Under the pieces are notes generated by a model. It saw nothing but the letters and a program-made list of their open reading frames with translations, searched no databases and was not told where the DNA came from. Shown here piece by piece: positions 34,801 through 45,068 of a stretch of 64,000 nucleotides of DNA. Both the position numbers and the translations under genes were made by a program. This stretch comes from Macrostomum hystrix. Taxonomy: Eukaryota > Platyhelminthes > Macrostomidae. Positions within the stretch are counted from its first letter, which is position 1. Each line of letters starts with the position of its first letter. Where the stretch lies: the NCBI GenBank assembly GCA_950097015.1, contig CATNEN010000014.1, positions 248,001-312,000 on the forward strand, written 5' to 3'.

Positions 34801-35242
34801 CAGGCTGGCTAGCAAGCTACTGGGCACAGTTGATCCGTTCGCCCCCCTGAGTCCACCCTGCCCATCAAACAACAGGCTGGCTAGCAAGCTACTGGGCACA
34901 GTTGATCCGTTCGCCCCCCTGAGTCCACCCTGCCCATCAAACCACAGGCTGGCTAGCAAGCTACTGGGCACAGTTGATCCGTTCGCCCCCCTGAGTCCAC
35001 CCTGCCCATCAAACCACAGGCTGGCTAGCAAGCTACTGGGCACAGTTGATCCGTTCGCCCCCCTGGAGTCGCTCACCTGCGCACTGTTGTTCGGCGGACT
35101 TGCTGATGCCATCAGCGGCGTTTTCCGGCGCGGCAGTGGCGTGACGGGACGACCGTCCTCACTTCCCGCGGCGGACGGTGTCGGTGGAGCCGGTCTCAAC
35201 GGCGCGTCACAGAAGACGGCTGTCGATAAGAAAAAGGAATGA
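28821..35242 (+). CDS. TMEM38: TRIC trimeric intracellular cation channel (TMEM38), 6 exons
   Basis: Monovalent cation channel of the ER/SR that balances charge during calcium release. Exons: 28821-28959, 29645-29801, 30325-30509, 33088-33175, 34117-34236, 35020-35242; all phases close and give 303 residues (vertebrate TRICs about 290-300). Family signatures: FSRNHPFASWLASMLMCFAG and GDPLIVPF in exon 2; YSPFDLVYK and the basic KEVQRTRKV lipid-binding segment in exon 3; FERLIRGVWLPA in exon 4; TTKACLVVAIAFL in exon 5; DPFAPLESLTCALLFGG and a lysine-rich end (KTAVDKKKE) in exon 6. Introns 3, 4 and 5 carry separate minisatellites; that of intron 5 duplicates the exon 6 splice acceptor. An acceptor-like AG at 28805-28806 lies shortly before the ATG. 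Whether it is the A or B type is not clear. Confidence 0.95.
31164..32210 (+). repeat. 61-bp minisatellite, about 17 copies, TRIC intron 3
   Basis: Units of CCTAAAATCCTGCCGCCCCC plus about 41 more bases, very homogeneous apart from C-tract length and a few 64-bp variants. Confidence 0.97.
33544..33903 (+). repeat. 51-bp minisatellite, about 7 copies, TRIC intron 4
   Basis: Unit starting TGTGTTATCGAGTGGTGTCA, spaced 51 bp, with scattered substitutions. Confidence 0.96.
34265..34575 (-). mobile_element. tRNA-derived SINE, copy 1 (in TRIC intron 5)
   Basis: Read on -, it starts with a tRNA-like head (GTAGCCTCGTGGTTAGAGCG, degenerate A and B boxes) followed by a body containing GCTTCAGTTCACCCAGCTGT, GGTAATTGAGGGTGGGTG and CAATAGCTGCGGCTGTGC. 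The same order recurs at 57740-58010. Confidence 0.75.
34640..35065 (+). repeat. 72-bp minisatellite spanning TRIC intron 5/exon 6 boundary, about 6 copies
   Basis: Each unit contains CAAACCACAG followed by GCTGGCTAGCAAGCTACTGG and on to TTCGCCCCCCTG: the 3' splice site and first 46 nt of exon 6. Equivalent acceptor positions start exons at about 34732, 34804, 34876, 34948 and 35020, with a divergent one near 34662. The + strand is open across all units in the exon's frame. Confidence 0.95.
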
Positions 35243-35469
35243 AGTGACTTGGCTTACGTCTGTTTCTTTCACTACGAGGGACTTCTGCCTGCCACTTCTG
35301 TGTTGAAATCCTACTTTAAGAACTCATGGCTCCAATTTAGCCACTGACTAGTCTACATAGGTACGGGTTTAAGTATAACTTATTAGTATAACTTATTGCC
35401 GAGTTAATTTAATCAGGTAACTGGCCTTGCAGCTAATAACCAGCCTAATCCCCATGTTGGAGGGGGTGA

Positions 35470-35580
35470 GTGGCAGAGCCGTCTGCCTCCTCGCTGGCTG
35501 CAGGTCTAGTGTCACCAAATTATGTGGCATTACTTGCAGCCCTCTTGCAAGTAATAATAATTATTATTATCCTTAGGTTG
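35470..35580 (+). repeat. Short dispersed repeat with ATT tail, copy a
   Basis: Core GTCTAGTGTCACCAAATTAT and GCAGCCCTCTTGCAA followed by an ATT/AAT-rich tail. Shares this order with 45655-45810 and 46285-46480. Confidence 0.7.
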
Positions 35581-36127
35581 GGGTCAGTCTTCTCGCATCG
35601 ATGTGTATGGAGACTGTCGATAGTTTCTCAAATGGCCCATAGCAACTTGCTGACATCTGTACGTACAGTTGGCTGTCTTGTCTGTCATTAAGTGAGTGTG
35701 GTGTACGACATTCAATGCCTCATGTCGCAGACTCCGTTGAGAACAAAAATATTTCACTCAGCTTTCGTCATTTTCATAGTACTACCGTGTTTTCGCTACT
35801 CAAAGGCTGTAGCTGGCCTTGTCTTGGCGCTTTTGTTCGAGTGTATTCGTCATTCTAATTCTTTTCCTGCGTGTCGGAAGCTTTTCAAAGGTTTGCTTCG
35901 CCCAATTTCATTCGCTTTTTATGCTTCCTTCAATAGCGCAATCGGCTTAATTTTTTTGTGCCCTAATTTTCGTTGTGCTGACGCTTCAGCCGTCCCAACA
36001 AGCTCTGCTCAAACAAATGCTTTAACTAAACTTTAGCTGAGCAGGTTTATTATTGTGCAGTTGCAATCAGGTAGTAAATCTCTTAGTGCTACGAATTTTG
36101 CTGCTTCTGTGAGATGCTTTAGAGCTG

Positions 36128-36133
36128 AATAAA
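36128..36133 (+). promoter_or_regulatory. AATAAA polyadenylation signal, probable TRIC
   Basis: First canonical hexamer after the TRIC stop, about 890 bases downstream. Confidence 0.4.
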
Positions 36134-36379
36134 CTTTGGTTGCTTCAGATCTGATCACGAGGCCACAGAGTCATCCTTTGTGCATTATTTTTATAGCAGA
36201 TATAGCAGCCAGTATACACTTGTATCCGTGAAGTTAAATAACATCCACAAATGGCGTCAAATCAGATGACGCCATACAGATTCCAAGATTCCGAGCGGCG
36301 AGCCGAAATTGCAGTTAGGAATGAGGCTGCTGAGCAGTTAGGAAGCTGTGGGCCTGCGGCACGTGACTCAAGGCGGTTC

Positions 36380-36660
36380 GACCGATTCCAGGTTGCGTCG
36401 TTCAAACGAGGGTTTCGCTCATTCATTCATCTGCCTGCGTCCGCACGTGGCCGAGGCACGCAAAGCCACCAAATACACCGAGCTGGGCGTCTGGCACGAC
36501 TTCCACCAGTTGGCGTAGAGACTGGCCCTGAAGCTCTAGGGCTTATAAAACTAACCAGCCGCATCCAACCGTATCGTCCAGAAACTGAGCGCTGTCATTC
36601 AGGCCGGAAATGCGCCTCGCATTATCGAAGCACATTCGCGCTTGGTGGCAAATTGACAAA
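36380..36660 (+). pseudogene. Unrecognised coding-like remnant
   Basis: Two short + strand readings look protein-coding but do not join in phase: LRPHVAEARKATKYTELGVW... (ends at a stop near 36520) and, after AACCAG, ASNRIVQKLSAVIQAGNAPR..., ending at a stop near 36657. An AATAAA lies just beyond (about 36683). It may be the broken end of a gene or gene copy; the family is not recognised. Confidence 0.25.
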
Positions 36661-37181
36661 CAGAGTTTTTATCCCAAAATTAAATAAAGAGAGAAAATCA
36701 TGACGAAGTCAAGTACTATCAAATGACAAATTTAATAATCGTGGGTGTCGATCACAGGTAATACTGTTCAACAAGAAGTATATTTTTCGCTTCTTCATCA
36801 TGATACTTGTGACAATAAAAAAGTGCATTAAGTTGATTCACAAGAGAATAGTCAAAACGATAATTTCATTCAAATAAAAAAGCTGACATTCAAACATTTG
36901 CTAAAAATTGCGGCTAAATTTAATGTTGCGTAATTAGAAAAAAGATTTGATTACTGCAACGAGACTAAAAAACTGCATGCAGGACGCGACGACTAAAATC
37001 ATGAATACTCGCTCACTGGAGTTAATGACCGCTACTTGAGACCTGTGAACCGAGCACAGTCCATAGCACCAGAGCTGAAGAAATGCACGTGAAGAAATTT
37101 TGGGGTTTCTCTTTAAATACAACAGTTAACCTGTCAACAACAACAAAAAATACGCTAGTCCCAAAAGTCAGGGAGGCAGCG

Positions 37182-37381
37182 TCAGATGGAGCGCCGCAGA
37201 GCCAGCGCGCGAACATGGTCCGCGCCGGTGGCAGTGTCGGGCGCCCCGGCGTCGCTCAGCAGGCAGTCGACGTAGCGGCGGGTCCGAGCCTGGCCGCGCC
37301 TGAACGGGCCCTGCAGAGTGAGCAGCAGGACGTCCTGGGCGGGCTGGCGGCAGTAGCTCTCGGTCCGAATAATAATATAAA
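37182..37381 (-). CDS. Possible alternative last exon of orphan receptor
   Basis: On -, after acceptor TTTAATTTACAG, an open piece of about 65 codons reads YIIIRTESYCRQPAQDVLLL... and ends at 37182. Its entry phase (two leading bases) fits the donor of the receptor exon 38748-38640, the same donor that also fits exon 37736-37684. It could thus replace the short terminal exon, or belong to another transcript. No family recognised. Confidence 0.35.
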
Positions 37382-37683
37382 CTGTAAATTAAAGCTCTTG
37401 CACATTTTTCTAGAGAACTCGTGCGCCTTGCAAAAATGATTAGGCAACAGCTGCAGAAATCGTAGCGAGTAAGTATATATATTCAAATATTGACAGATTT
37501 ATTGACAAGAAGTAAAAAAACAAAGACCAGCAGTAATACTGCGAGTATTAATTGCGAGTTAATAAGCATGCCAAAATTTACAAACAACTGCGACGAGATT
37601 AATTCGGTAAAGCGTGTAGAAGGACTAAAACGATCTCAAACGATTTAAGAACGACGCAGAAGGAAGCCGCGGCTATGCGTTGA

Positions 37684-40600
37684 TCAGGTGTTAAAGCCGT
37701 CCTGCTCTGACCAGGGAAAGTAGCCAATGGGTATCTCTGCGAAGATGAGATGTAAATTAGGCTGCTGAGCAGTTAAAATGAGGCTGCCGAGCTTTTGGGA
37801 TTAGGCTGCTGAGCAGTTGAAATGAGGCTGCTAAGCAGTTGAAATGAGGCTGCTGAGCAGTTGAAATGAGGCTGCTGAGCTGTTTGAGAATGAGGCTGCT
37901 GAGCAGTTGGGAATGAGGCTGCTGAGCTGTTTGAGAATGAGGCTGCTGAGCAGTTGGGAATGAGGCTGCTGAGCTGTTTGAGAATGAGGCTGCTGAGCAG
38001 TTGGGAATGAGGCTGCTGAGCTGTTTGAGAATGAGGCTGCTGAGCAGTTGGGAATGAGGCTGCTGAGCTGTTTGAGAATGAGGCTGCTGAGCAGTTGGGA
38101 ATGAGGCTGCTGAGCTGTTTGAGAATGAGGCTGCTGAGCAGTTGGGAATGAGGCTGCTAAGCAGATGGGAATGAGGCTGCTGAGCAGATGGGAATGAGGC
38201 TGCTGAGCAGATGGGAATGAGGCTGCTGAGCAGATGGGAATGAGGCTGCTGAGCAGTTGGGAATGAGGCTGCTAAGCAGATGGGAATGAGGCTGCTGAGC
38301 AGTTGGGAATGAGGCTGCTGAGCAGTTGGGAATGAGGCTGCTGAGCAGATGGGAATGAGGCTGCTGAGCAGTTGGGAATGAGGCTGCTAAGCAGATGGGA
38401 ATGAGGCTGCTGAGCAGTTGGGAATGAGGCTGCTGAGCAGTTGGGAATGAGGCTGCTGAGCAGATGGGAATGAGGCTGCTGAGCAGTTGGGAATGAGGCT
38501 GCTGAGCAGTTGGGAATGAGGCTGCTGAGCAGATGGGAATGAGGCTGCTGAGCAGTTGGGAATGAGGCATTTAATGACGGTGGAGGAAAATAAATCAATG
38601 CGACTCGAACAGGTTCGATTCTGTGAAAGCCTAACTTACCCATCTTCTGAGACCCACAGCGCTGAACACACGCAGCCTCAGACCTCCAGTCTCCAGTTGC
38701 GGAAGTGAATTCTGTGAGCGCGGAGTGCGTCGGGCTGATGCAGTTGAACTGCGTGTAGTGAAAAAGTGTTAAGCAAACTGACTCACAAACTGCTTATTTA
38801 TGAGGAACAAAAGAACTTCCTTAGTCACCGTCTGCAGCGGCTAATCCAAGTCCCGGATACACACAGCCCATCCCAAGTAAACATTCTGACAAATCCAGTT
38901 AGCATGCAACCCACCCGATACCCAATCAGCCCACCCCATCTAACCAACCATTACCAGACCAACTCAGATACCCAACCAGGCCTGGCCAGATAACCAACCA
39001 GGCCTGGCCAGATACCCAACCAGGCCTGCCCAGATACCAACCAGGCCTGCCCAGATACCAACCAGGCCACCCAGAAGCAATCCAACCCGTATGTGAAATA
39101 CGCACTCGCTCAGAGCCAGGCTCGATGCCGTAGTCCTTGGCAGGAGGTACCTGTGATCTCCTTCGTGGGTAGGCGAGAAAGCGATGGCAGCAACGATTTC
39201 TAAAGTTAAAGGCGGCAACTACGAGCAGCGCAATAGCCAACAGCAGCAGCGGAAGCAGCAAAAGTAACTGCGCGGATAAGCCGAACTTGTCATGCGGACG
39301 CATTGGTGGGTTGAGCTGACAACCGAGAGCTCCAGCGAGCGCTTCCAGTCGTGGGCATTCAAAGTAGCCACCTTCGTGTAGGCGACAGTCGGTTGCTGCC
39401 AGGCACAAAAGCCAGTTGTCGGCGTGCCAGCAGCCCTTAGCGAAAGCATCGGCAGATGAAGCATTGGCAGCGCTCGAGCAGCGGAGCTGTAGCAGTGGGC
39501 CGGAGAGCAATAGCGAGTTAGCGCGCAGAAGCAGAAGCAGCTGGCCGGGCTGGCAGTCCCATGGCTGACCCTCTGGTAGCAACGGTGAACTACGGGAGCC
39601 GCCGAGAGTGGCGCATATAAGCAGCACTGCCTGGAGTTGAGTCACGCCAGCTGAAGTCGGCAGGCCGCTTCCAGCCACGGATGCGTTCTCTGAAGAGCTT
39701 GACAGTGAGGCAGTGAACAAAGTGTGTATATATTGAAAGTGTTTCTAAAACAAAGTCTTCTGAGAAACAGAAATGAGGTTACAGGCTTGCAAGAGCAATA
39801 CAATGCCGAATAAAGGTTCGGCTTCGCAATGTTATTATAACATTCGCCATGAATTATATAGCCATAAAACTATCTACGACAGATTTATATCTGTGAGTCA
39901 CACCAGACCGCCTGCCACCTCCGCCTGAGACAATTTTCAAGCTCACAAGCCTTGCTGCAGACGAAGACCGCGCCACCACCACGGCTGGGGGAGGCGCCGT
40001 AGGGCCAAGTCACTGCCGTTCTGCGCCTGGCAGGCAGCGGGGGCCGGGAAAGGAAACAGGATGCCAGTTGCTGAGTCACAACGACACTGCACTAGACCGC
40101 CAGAGTTGGGCAGCTGCGGCTGGCAATTTGGATCCTCAGCAGCTTCAGCGGCGGCTGCAGCCTCGGCTGGGCTAGACGAGCAGTCGGGATGAGACTGGCC
40201 AATCCACAGCTGCCGGCCATCTGCGTCGACAAACGACTGTGCAGGACGGGATGGCATGAGATAACAGTGGAGTAGGTGAATGTATTTACAGCTGTGTAGG
40301 TTAGGATAACATAGGAGTGGGTGAATGCATTTACAGCTGTGCAGAATGGGATAACATAGGAGTGGGTGAATTTATTTACAGATGTGCAGGATGAGATAAC
40401 AGTGGAGTGGGTGAATGTATTTACAGCTGTGCAGGATGAGATAACTGTGGAGTGGGTGAATGCATTTACAGCTGTGCAGAATGGGATAACATAGGAGTGG
40501 GTGAATTTATTTACAGATGTGCAGGATGAGATAACAGTGGATTGGGTGAATGTATTTACAGCTGTGCAGGATGAGATAACTGTGGAGTGGGTGAATGTAT

Positions 40601-43600
40601 TTACAGCTGTGCGGGATGAGATAACTGTGGAGTGGGTGAATGCATTTACAGCTGTGCAGGATGAGATAACAGTGGATTGGGTGAATGTATTTACAGCTGT
40701 GCAGGATGAGATAACTGTGGAGTAGGTGAATGTATTTACAGCTGTGCGGGATGAGATAACTGTGGAGTGGGTGAATGTATTTACAGCTGTGCAGGATGAG
40801 ATAACAGTGGAGTGGGTGAATGTATTTACAGCTGTGCAGGATGAGATAACTGTGGAGTGGGTGAATGTATTTACAGCTGTGCAGGATGAGATAACTGTGG
40901 AGTAGGTGAATGTATTTACAGCTGTGCGGGATGAGATAACTGTGGAGTGGGTGAATGCATTTACAGCTGTGCAGAATGGGATAACATAGGAGTGGGTGAA
41001 TGCATTTACAGCTGTGCAGGATGAGATAACAGTGGAGTAGGTGAATGTATTTACAGCTGTGCGGGATGAGATAACAGTGGAGTAGGTGAATGTATTTACA
41101 GCTGTGCAGAATGGGATAACATAGGAGTGGGTGAATGCATTTACAGCTGTGCAGAATGGGATAATATAGGAGTGGGTGAATGTATTTACAGCTGTGCAGA
41201 ATGGGATAACTGTGGAGTGGGTGACTGCATTTACAGCTGTGCAGGATGAGATAACTGTGGAGTGGGTGAATTTATTTACAGATGTGCAGGATGAGATAAC
41301 AGTGGATTGGGTGAATGTATTTACAGCTGTGCAGAATGGGATAACATAGGAGTGGGTGACTGCATTTACAGCTGTGCAGGATGAGATAACTGTGGAGTGG
41401 GTGAATGCATTTACAGCTGTGCAGAATGGGACAATAATTTGCTAGGTGACACGAGGAACTGCAATTTCAGGACATGCAATTTCGCATACGAACCTGCGCT
41501 GGCGGGCAAAGCTGGTGCGCAGGTGGACTGCGGAGGGTCAGGCAGGTCGTGTAGCTCCAGTGCTGCCGATTGACTGCGCGCCGCCGCACACAAAACTTCA
41601 GTGACGTCAGAGGAGGCACAACCAAGCGAATTTGTGCACTTTCCAGCAGTGTTGAGTTTCTTATGATAACGCGCTGAGACAACTGGACTGTGGCTTCCGT
41701 TTCGAAGACAGTAGTCAGGTGACGCAGCTGGGGCAGGGGCAGAACCAGCGCGAGTATCGAGTTCCCTCTAGGGCTCAATTCGAACGATACGTTCAAGCTC
41801 AAAGGTAGCGGCCGCTCTGAGCGGGTGGTGACGGTGAGCGAACAGTTAATCAGCGACTTTTAGGGAAATGTTAAACCTCTCTTCTACTCACTGTACTCTA
41901 CTGCGCAGCACACTGCATTCAGATCTGTGCAGCATTGAATAATCTGTGCAGCGCACACTGCGGCACTCACTGTAGTCTGATCTGTGCAGCACTCACTGTA
42001 GTCTAATCTGTGCAGCATACAATAATCTGTGCATCACACACTGTAGTCTGATCTGTGCAGCATACAATAGTCTGATCTGTGCAGCACTCACTGTAGTCTG
42101 ATCTGTGCAGCACTCACTGTAGTCTGATCTGTGCAGCATACAATAATCTGTGCAGCACACACTGTAGTCTGATCTGTGCAGCATACAATAGTCTGATCTG
42201 TGCAGCATACAATAGTCTGATCTGTGCAGCATACAATAGTCTGATCTGTGCAGCATACAATAGTCTGATCTGTGCAGCACACACTGTAGTCTGATCTGTG
42301 CAGCATACAATAGTCTGATCTGTGCAGCATACAATAGTCTGATCTGTGCAGCATACAATAGTCTGATCTGTGCACCACACACTGTAGTCTGATCTGTGCA
42401 GCATACAATAGTCTGATCTGTGCAGCATACAATAGTCTGATCTGTGCAGCATACAATAGTCTGATCTGTGCAGCATACAATAGTCTGATCTGTGCAGCAT
42501 ACAATAGTCTGATCTGTGCAGCATACAATAGTCTGATCTGTGCAGCATACAATAGTCTGATCTGTGCAGCATACAATAGTCTGATCTGTGCAGCATACAA
42601 TAGTCTGATCTGTGCAGCATACAATAGTCTGATCTGTGCAGCATACAATAGTCTGATCTGTGCAGCACACACTGTAGTCTGATCTGTGCAGCATACAATA
42701 GTCTGATCTGTGCAGCATACAATAGTCTGATCTGTGCAGCATACAATAGTCTGATCTGTGCAGCATACAATAGTCTGATCTGTGCACCACACACTGTAGT
42801 CTGATCTGTGCAGCATACAATAGTCTGATCTGTGCAGCATACAATAGTCTGATCTGTGCAGCATACAATAGTCTGATCTGTGCAGCATACAATAGTCTGA
42901 TCTGTGCACCACACACTGTAGTCTGATCTGTGCAGCATACAATAGTCTGATCTGTGCAGCATACAATAGTCTGATCTGTGCAGCATACAATAGTCTGATC
43001 TGTGCAGCACACACTGTAGTCTGATCTGTGCAGCATACAATAGTCTGATCTGTGCAGCATTGAATAATCTGTGCAGCACACACTGTAGCACTTACTGTAA
43101 TCAGATCTGTGCAGCATACAATAGTCTGATCTGTGCAGCATTGAATAATCTGTGCAGCACACACTGTAGCACTTACTGTAATCAGATCTGTGCAACATAA
43201 GCGTCTTAGAGCCACACCAGCCAATGCGGTTGCAGACACTGGTTCGGACCAATAGAGTCTCATTGGCAAAGTCTTCGGAGTCAGCAGCATTCCATGCGCA
43301 GCGCTGTTTGGCTGTGGTTAATTTTGCGTCGCAGACGCAGCAGAGCTCACCGCTGGTGCATGCGAGGCTGTTGAAGTTAAATGTGGCTGCTTCTAACATA
43401 TCGCACTGCCGCCACTGGAATCTGGTCGACCTGTAAGGAATGAAGTCGGTTAAGTGCCAACGATGCATAATGATGACAAGTGAGCATGAGAACTGAAAGG
43501 ATTTTCTAATTCTAGCCAATAGAACAATATTGATCCTAATTACTAGTTCATGAACTGCACAGATCCAGCTTGGCTGGGTGGCTAAACATTGATTACATTA

Positions 43601-44846
43601 GCCCTAACTCCTAGTTCATGAACTGCACAGATCCAGCTTGGCTGGGTGGCTAAACATTGATTACATTAGCCCTAACTCCTAGTTCATGAACTGCACAAAT
43701 CCAGCTTGGCTGGGTGGCTAAACATTGATTACATTAGCCCTAACTCCTAGTTCATGAACTGCACAGATCCAGCTTGGCTGGGTGGCTAAACATTGATTAC
43801 ATTAGCCCTAACTCCTAGTTCATGAACTGCACAGATCCAGCTTGGCTGGGTGGCTAAACATTGATTACATTAGCCCTAACTCCTAGTTCATGAACTGCAC
43901 AGATCCAGCTTGGCTGGGTGGCTAAACATTGATTACATTAGCCCTAACTCCTAGTTCATGAACTGCACAGATCCAGCTTGGCTGGGTGGCTAAACATTGA
44001 TTACATTAGCCCTAACTCCTAGTTCATGAACTGCACAAATCCAGCTTGGCTGGGCGGCTAACCAGTGCGCGAAGCTGACATTCAGCGATAACTCAGCGGC
44101 TGGCAGCGGCAGTCCGGTGAGGCGCTCCAGCTCGTCGAGGTTGGGTCGCAGTTCGCAAAGGAAGGGCGAGCCAATGACCAGGCTTTCGTTCCACTCACAC
44201 ATGGCCAGTCGGGGCGCCAGGGGCTCGGCTGAAATTCAATCAATGAAGATGATGGTTTCAGCATGCCTGCATCTCTAATTGTATTTTATTATGGTCAGCA
44301 GCTGGAACTAAGCCAGGCGTGTACAGAGCTGACATACTCACATCCAATGTGCATAGCCACATCATGAGACACAGGCCTCGGTTGGCCTACAGCTGGAATA
44401 ACAGCGCAGAAACAGTCAGCCGACTCCAGTACCTTAATGCCACAGGTAAAACTGCAGTGACTCAAAGAATAGCTAGACTGGCAGCCACTGGCAGGCAGTG
44501 GCCTGTCCCCACACAGAACAGCCACGCTATTAAAGTCAATGGTATAAGCTGTGCTGACTGCTGTACAGTTGAAAGTTGCAGTATGATCGCGACCACGCAA
44601 TGCTAGCTGTGGACTAATGCGAAGGTCTGTAGGCAAGGAGAAGTGATTGTACATGTGAATACTTGTGCACACCAGCATGCATATAGTAAATACAAGCCTC
44701 AGAAAGCTAACTTTATTTCACAAATGTTCTTCTAATCATTCAAGTCAGCCCACAAACTTACTGCATGGCATTTGGTTGGCTACTTTCTGCTCAAGCAAAG
44801 CAGATGATAAATGTATGCCAAACACATGGCACACTGCCAGCAAGAC
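37684..44846 (-). CDS. Orphan cysteine-rich single-pass membrane protein, 9 exons found
   Basis: Exons on -: 44846-44762, 44626-44342, 44228-44063, 43430-43177, 41816-41494, 40236-39947, 39697-39106, 38748-38640, 37736-37684 (stop); phases close at every junction for 718 residues. The first exon found encodes a hydrophobic signal-like stretch (VLLAVCHVFGIHLSSALLEQ), but no in-frame ATG, so a 5' exon is missing from the model. The ectodomain has many Cys pairs (SLSHCSFTCGIK, CCVCDAKLTTAKQRCAW, VCNRIGWCG) and sequons. One TM helix (LLLLLPLLLLAIALLVVAAF) in exon 7 is followed by NFRNRCCHRF and a tail of about 90 residues without a known domain, ending EIPIGYFPWSEQDGFNT. PSI- or IPT-like folds are possible, but I cannot assign a family. 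Five introns hold separate minisatellites. Confidence 0.7.
37757..38570 (-). repeat. 23/24-bp minisatellite, about 35 copies, receptor intron 8
   Basis: Unit GAATGAGGCTGCTGAGCAGTT with GGG/GAT/TGTTTGA variants; the left part alternates two variants as a 47-bp higher-order unit. Confidence 0.96.
38960..39075 (-). repeat. Short-unit minisatellite of about 22 bp, 5 copies, receptor intron 7
   Basis: AACCAGGCCTGGCCAGATAC-like units begin about 30 nt inside the donor end of exon 39697-39106. Confidence 0.9.
40262..41430 (-). repeat. 45-bp minisatellite, about 26 copies, receptor intron 5
   Basis: On + the unit is GTGAATGTATTTACAGCTGT plus 25 more. On - each unit contains CATCCTGCACAG, matching the real acceptor of exon 40236-39947 (CCCGTCCTGCACAG). 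Confidence 0.97.
41900..43190 (-). repeat. 24-bp minisatellite, about 50 copies, receptor intron 4
   Basis: On - the unit is CACAGATCAGACTATTGTATG and relatives. The right end overlaps the 3' end of exon 43430-43177 (TTGCACAGATCTGATTACA, donor GTAAGT). Some copies at both ends retain GTGAGT or GTAAGT donors. Open on - in the exon's frame to 41993. Confidence 0.97.
43540..44050 (-). repeat. 68-bp minisatellite, about 7.5 copies, receptor intron 3
   Basis: Unit TGAACTGCACAGATCCAGCT plus 48 more. On - the first unit begins at the donor of exon 44228-44063 (GTTAGCCGCCCAGCC); later units begin GTTTAGCCACCCAGCC. Confidence 0.97.
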
Positions 44847-45068
44847 CTGTGTATTGGGAAATGGATAATAAAGAGCACCAAAATTATTTCATGTTTAAAC
44901 AAATCTATATTATAAATAGAGCACCTTAATAGCTACAATAGAACAAGCACACATGAATATTTGGTAATAATTCTATTTAATATACAGAATAAAACAGCAG
45001 CATATACTTACACAGTAAAAAATCATCTCATCTAATCATCTAAGTCAACATCAGATGTCATGTGCCAA

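Larger units (their letters stand above)
35243..37181. other. TRIC 3'UTR and spacer
   Basis: Contains a SINE-like repeat (35470-35580), the probable TRIC polyadenylation signal (36128-36133) and a coding-like remnant (about 36380-36660). Otherwise nothing identified. Confidence 0.5.

Noticed and set aside
35692-36036. 114-codon + ORF after TRIC
   Set aside because: Lies in the probable TRIC 3'UTR, with no motif and low-complexity hydrophobic content.
43177-44846. Plexin identification for the orphan receptor
   Set aside because: Cysteine pattern is only loosely PSI-like, no sema domain was found and the cytoplasmic tail has no RasGAP domain.
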